Shown here: one piece after another, positions 63,980 through 64,000 of the stretch
Layout: each line of letters begins with the position of its first letter
Numbering within the stretch: the stretch's first letter is position 1
Assembly: GCA_002411345.1 (NCBI GenBank)
Contig: DHSL01000065.1
Location: 75,141 to 139,140, forward strand
Direction of reading: 5' to 3'
Length of the DNA: 64,000 nt
From: Bacteroidales bacterium UBA5287
Lineage (GTDB): Bacteria; Bacteroidota; Bacteroidia; Bacteroidales; Dysgonomonadaceae
Position numbers and translations under genes: made by a program
Notes under the pieces: generated by a model
What the model was told of the DNA's origin: nothing
Database searches by the model: none
What the model saw: the letters and a program-made list of their open reading frames with translations, nothing else

Positions 63980-64000
63980 AATTTGTAGATTAATATACAA

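Noticed and set aside
63980..64000. Seven-residue N-terminal extension of the cyuA-like protein at the window edge
   Set aside because: It depends on a TTG; ATG 63979 gives the expected family N-terminus.

Overview
This is a low-GC, gene-dense chromosomal segment of a member of the Bacteroidota, most likely order Bacteroidales. The evidence is a complete SusC/SusD operon, several lipoproteins with a Cys just after a short signal peptide, paired DUF1080 domains, a CarboxypepD_reg/TonB receptor, NADP-glutamate dehydrogenase, a PycB/OadA-type carboxylase subunit, a fused SpmA-SpmB protein and NamZ. Most genes also have a Bacteroidota-type promoter (TAnnTTTG near -7, sometimes TTG/TTTG near -33) and lack a clear Shine-Dalgarno. 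The family within the order cannot be fixed from the sequence. No prophage, transposase or CRISPR array is visible.

Layout. 1-9.9 kb: a 5'-truncated DUF1080 gene, thioredoxin-fold lipoproteins, ComM/YifB, an M15-type peptidase, a Ser-type sulfatase and DnaX. 10-13 kb: a small secreted DUF3244 protein overlapping an AraC regulator, next to a membrane TPR-HTH regulator. 13-19.2 kb: a four-gene SusC-SusD-DUF5012-lipid-binding operon. 19.6-26.7 kb: tRNA-Arg(TCT), gdhA, then a cluster in which three promoters share one 57-bp element. 26.8-45 kb: pycB/oadA-like gene, DEAD-box helicase, a tyrosine-phosphatase-like lipoprotein lacking its catalytic Cys, nadA, ychF, a radical SAM protein, yqaA, polA, polyprenyl synthase, hsp20 and lacZ. 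45-55 kb: an acetyltransferase-deoC-mazG-dtd-uvrC-apt-mnmG run, all on the minus strand, then a nuclease, ybeY, spmAB and an HhH protein. 55-64 kb: valS, namZ, a MerR regulator, alaS and a cyuA-like gene.

The most interesting signals are non-coding. (1) Three promoters (21420-21476, 21980-22036, 26668-26724, all minus strand) share a 57-bp element made of four direct repeats spaced exactly 11 bp, at a fixed distance from an imperfect -7 box. This resembles a Pho box and suggests an activator-controlled regulon. Its members would be a TonB receptor with a beta-helix lipoprotein, a small secreted CarboxypepD_reg protein, and an unannotated ~100-nt RNA ending in a strong terminator. (2) A perfect parS (ParB site) lies between mnmG and apt at 49844-49859, which places the segment in an origin-proximal domain. 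(3) Three intergenic arrays of a degenerate 11-bp unit (consensus CATnnTCGGAG) occur at 33.85, 44.96 and 62.57 kb; two of them are 11 units long. (4) A 560-bp AT-rich gap at 32.1-32.7 kb has a perfect DnaA box. (5) An H-type pseudoknot can be drawn at 28934-28983.

Gene functions are inferred from motifs and general similarity remembered from families; no database search was run.
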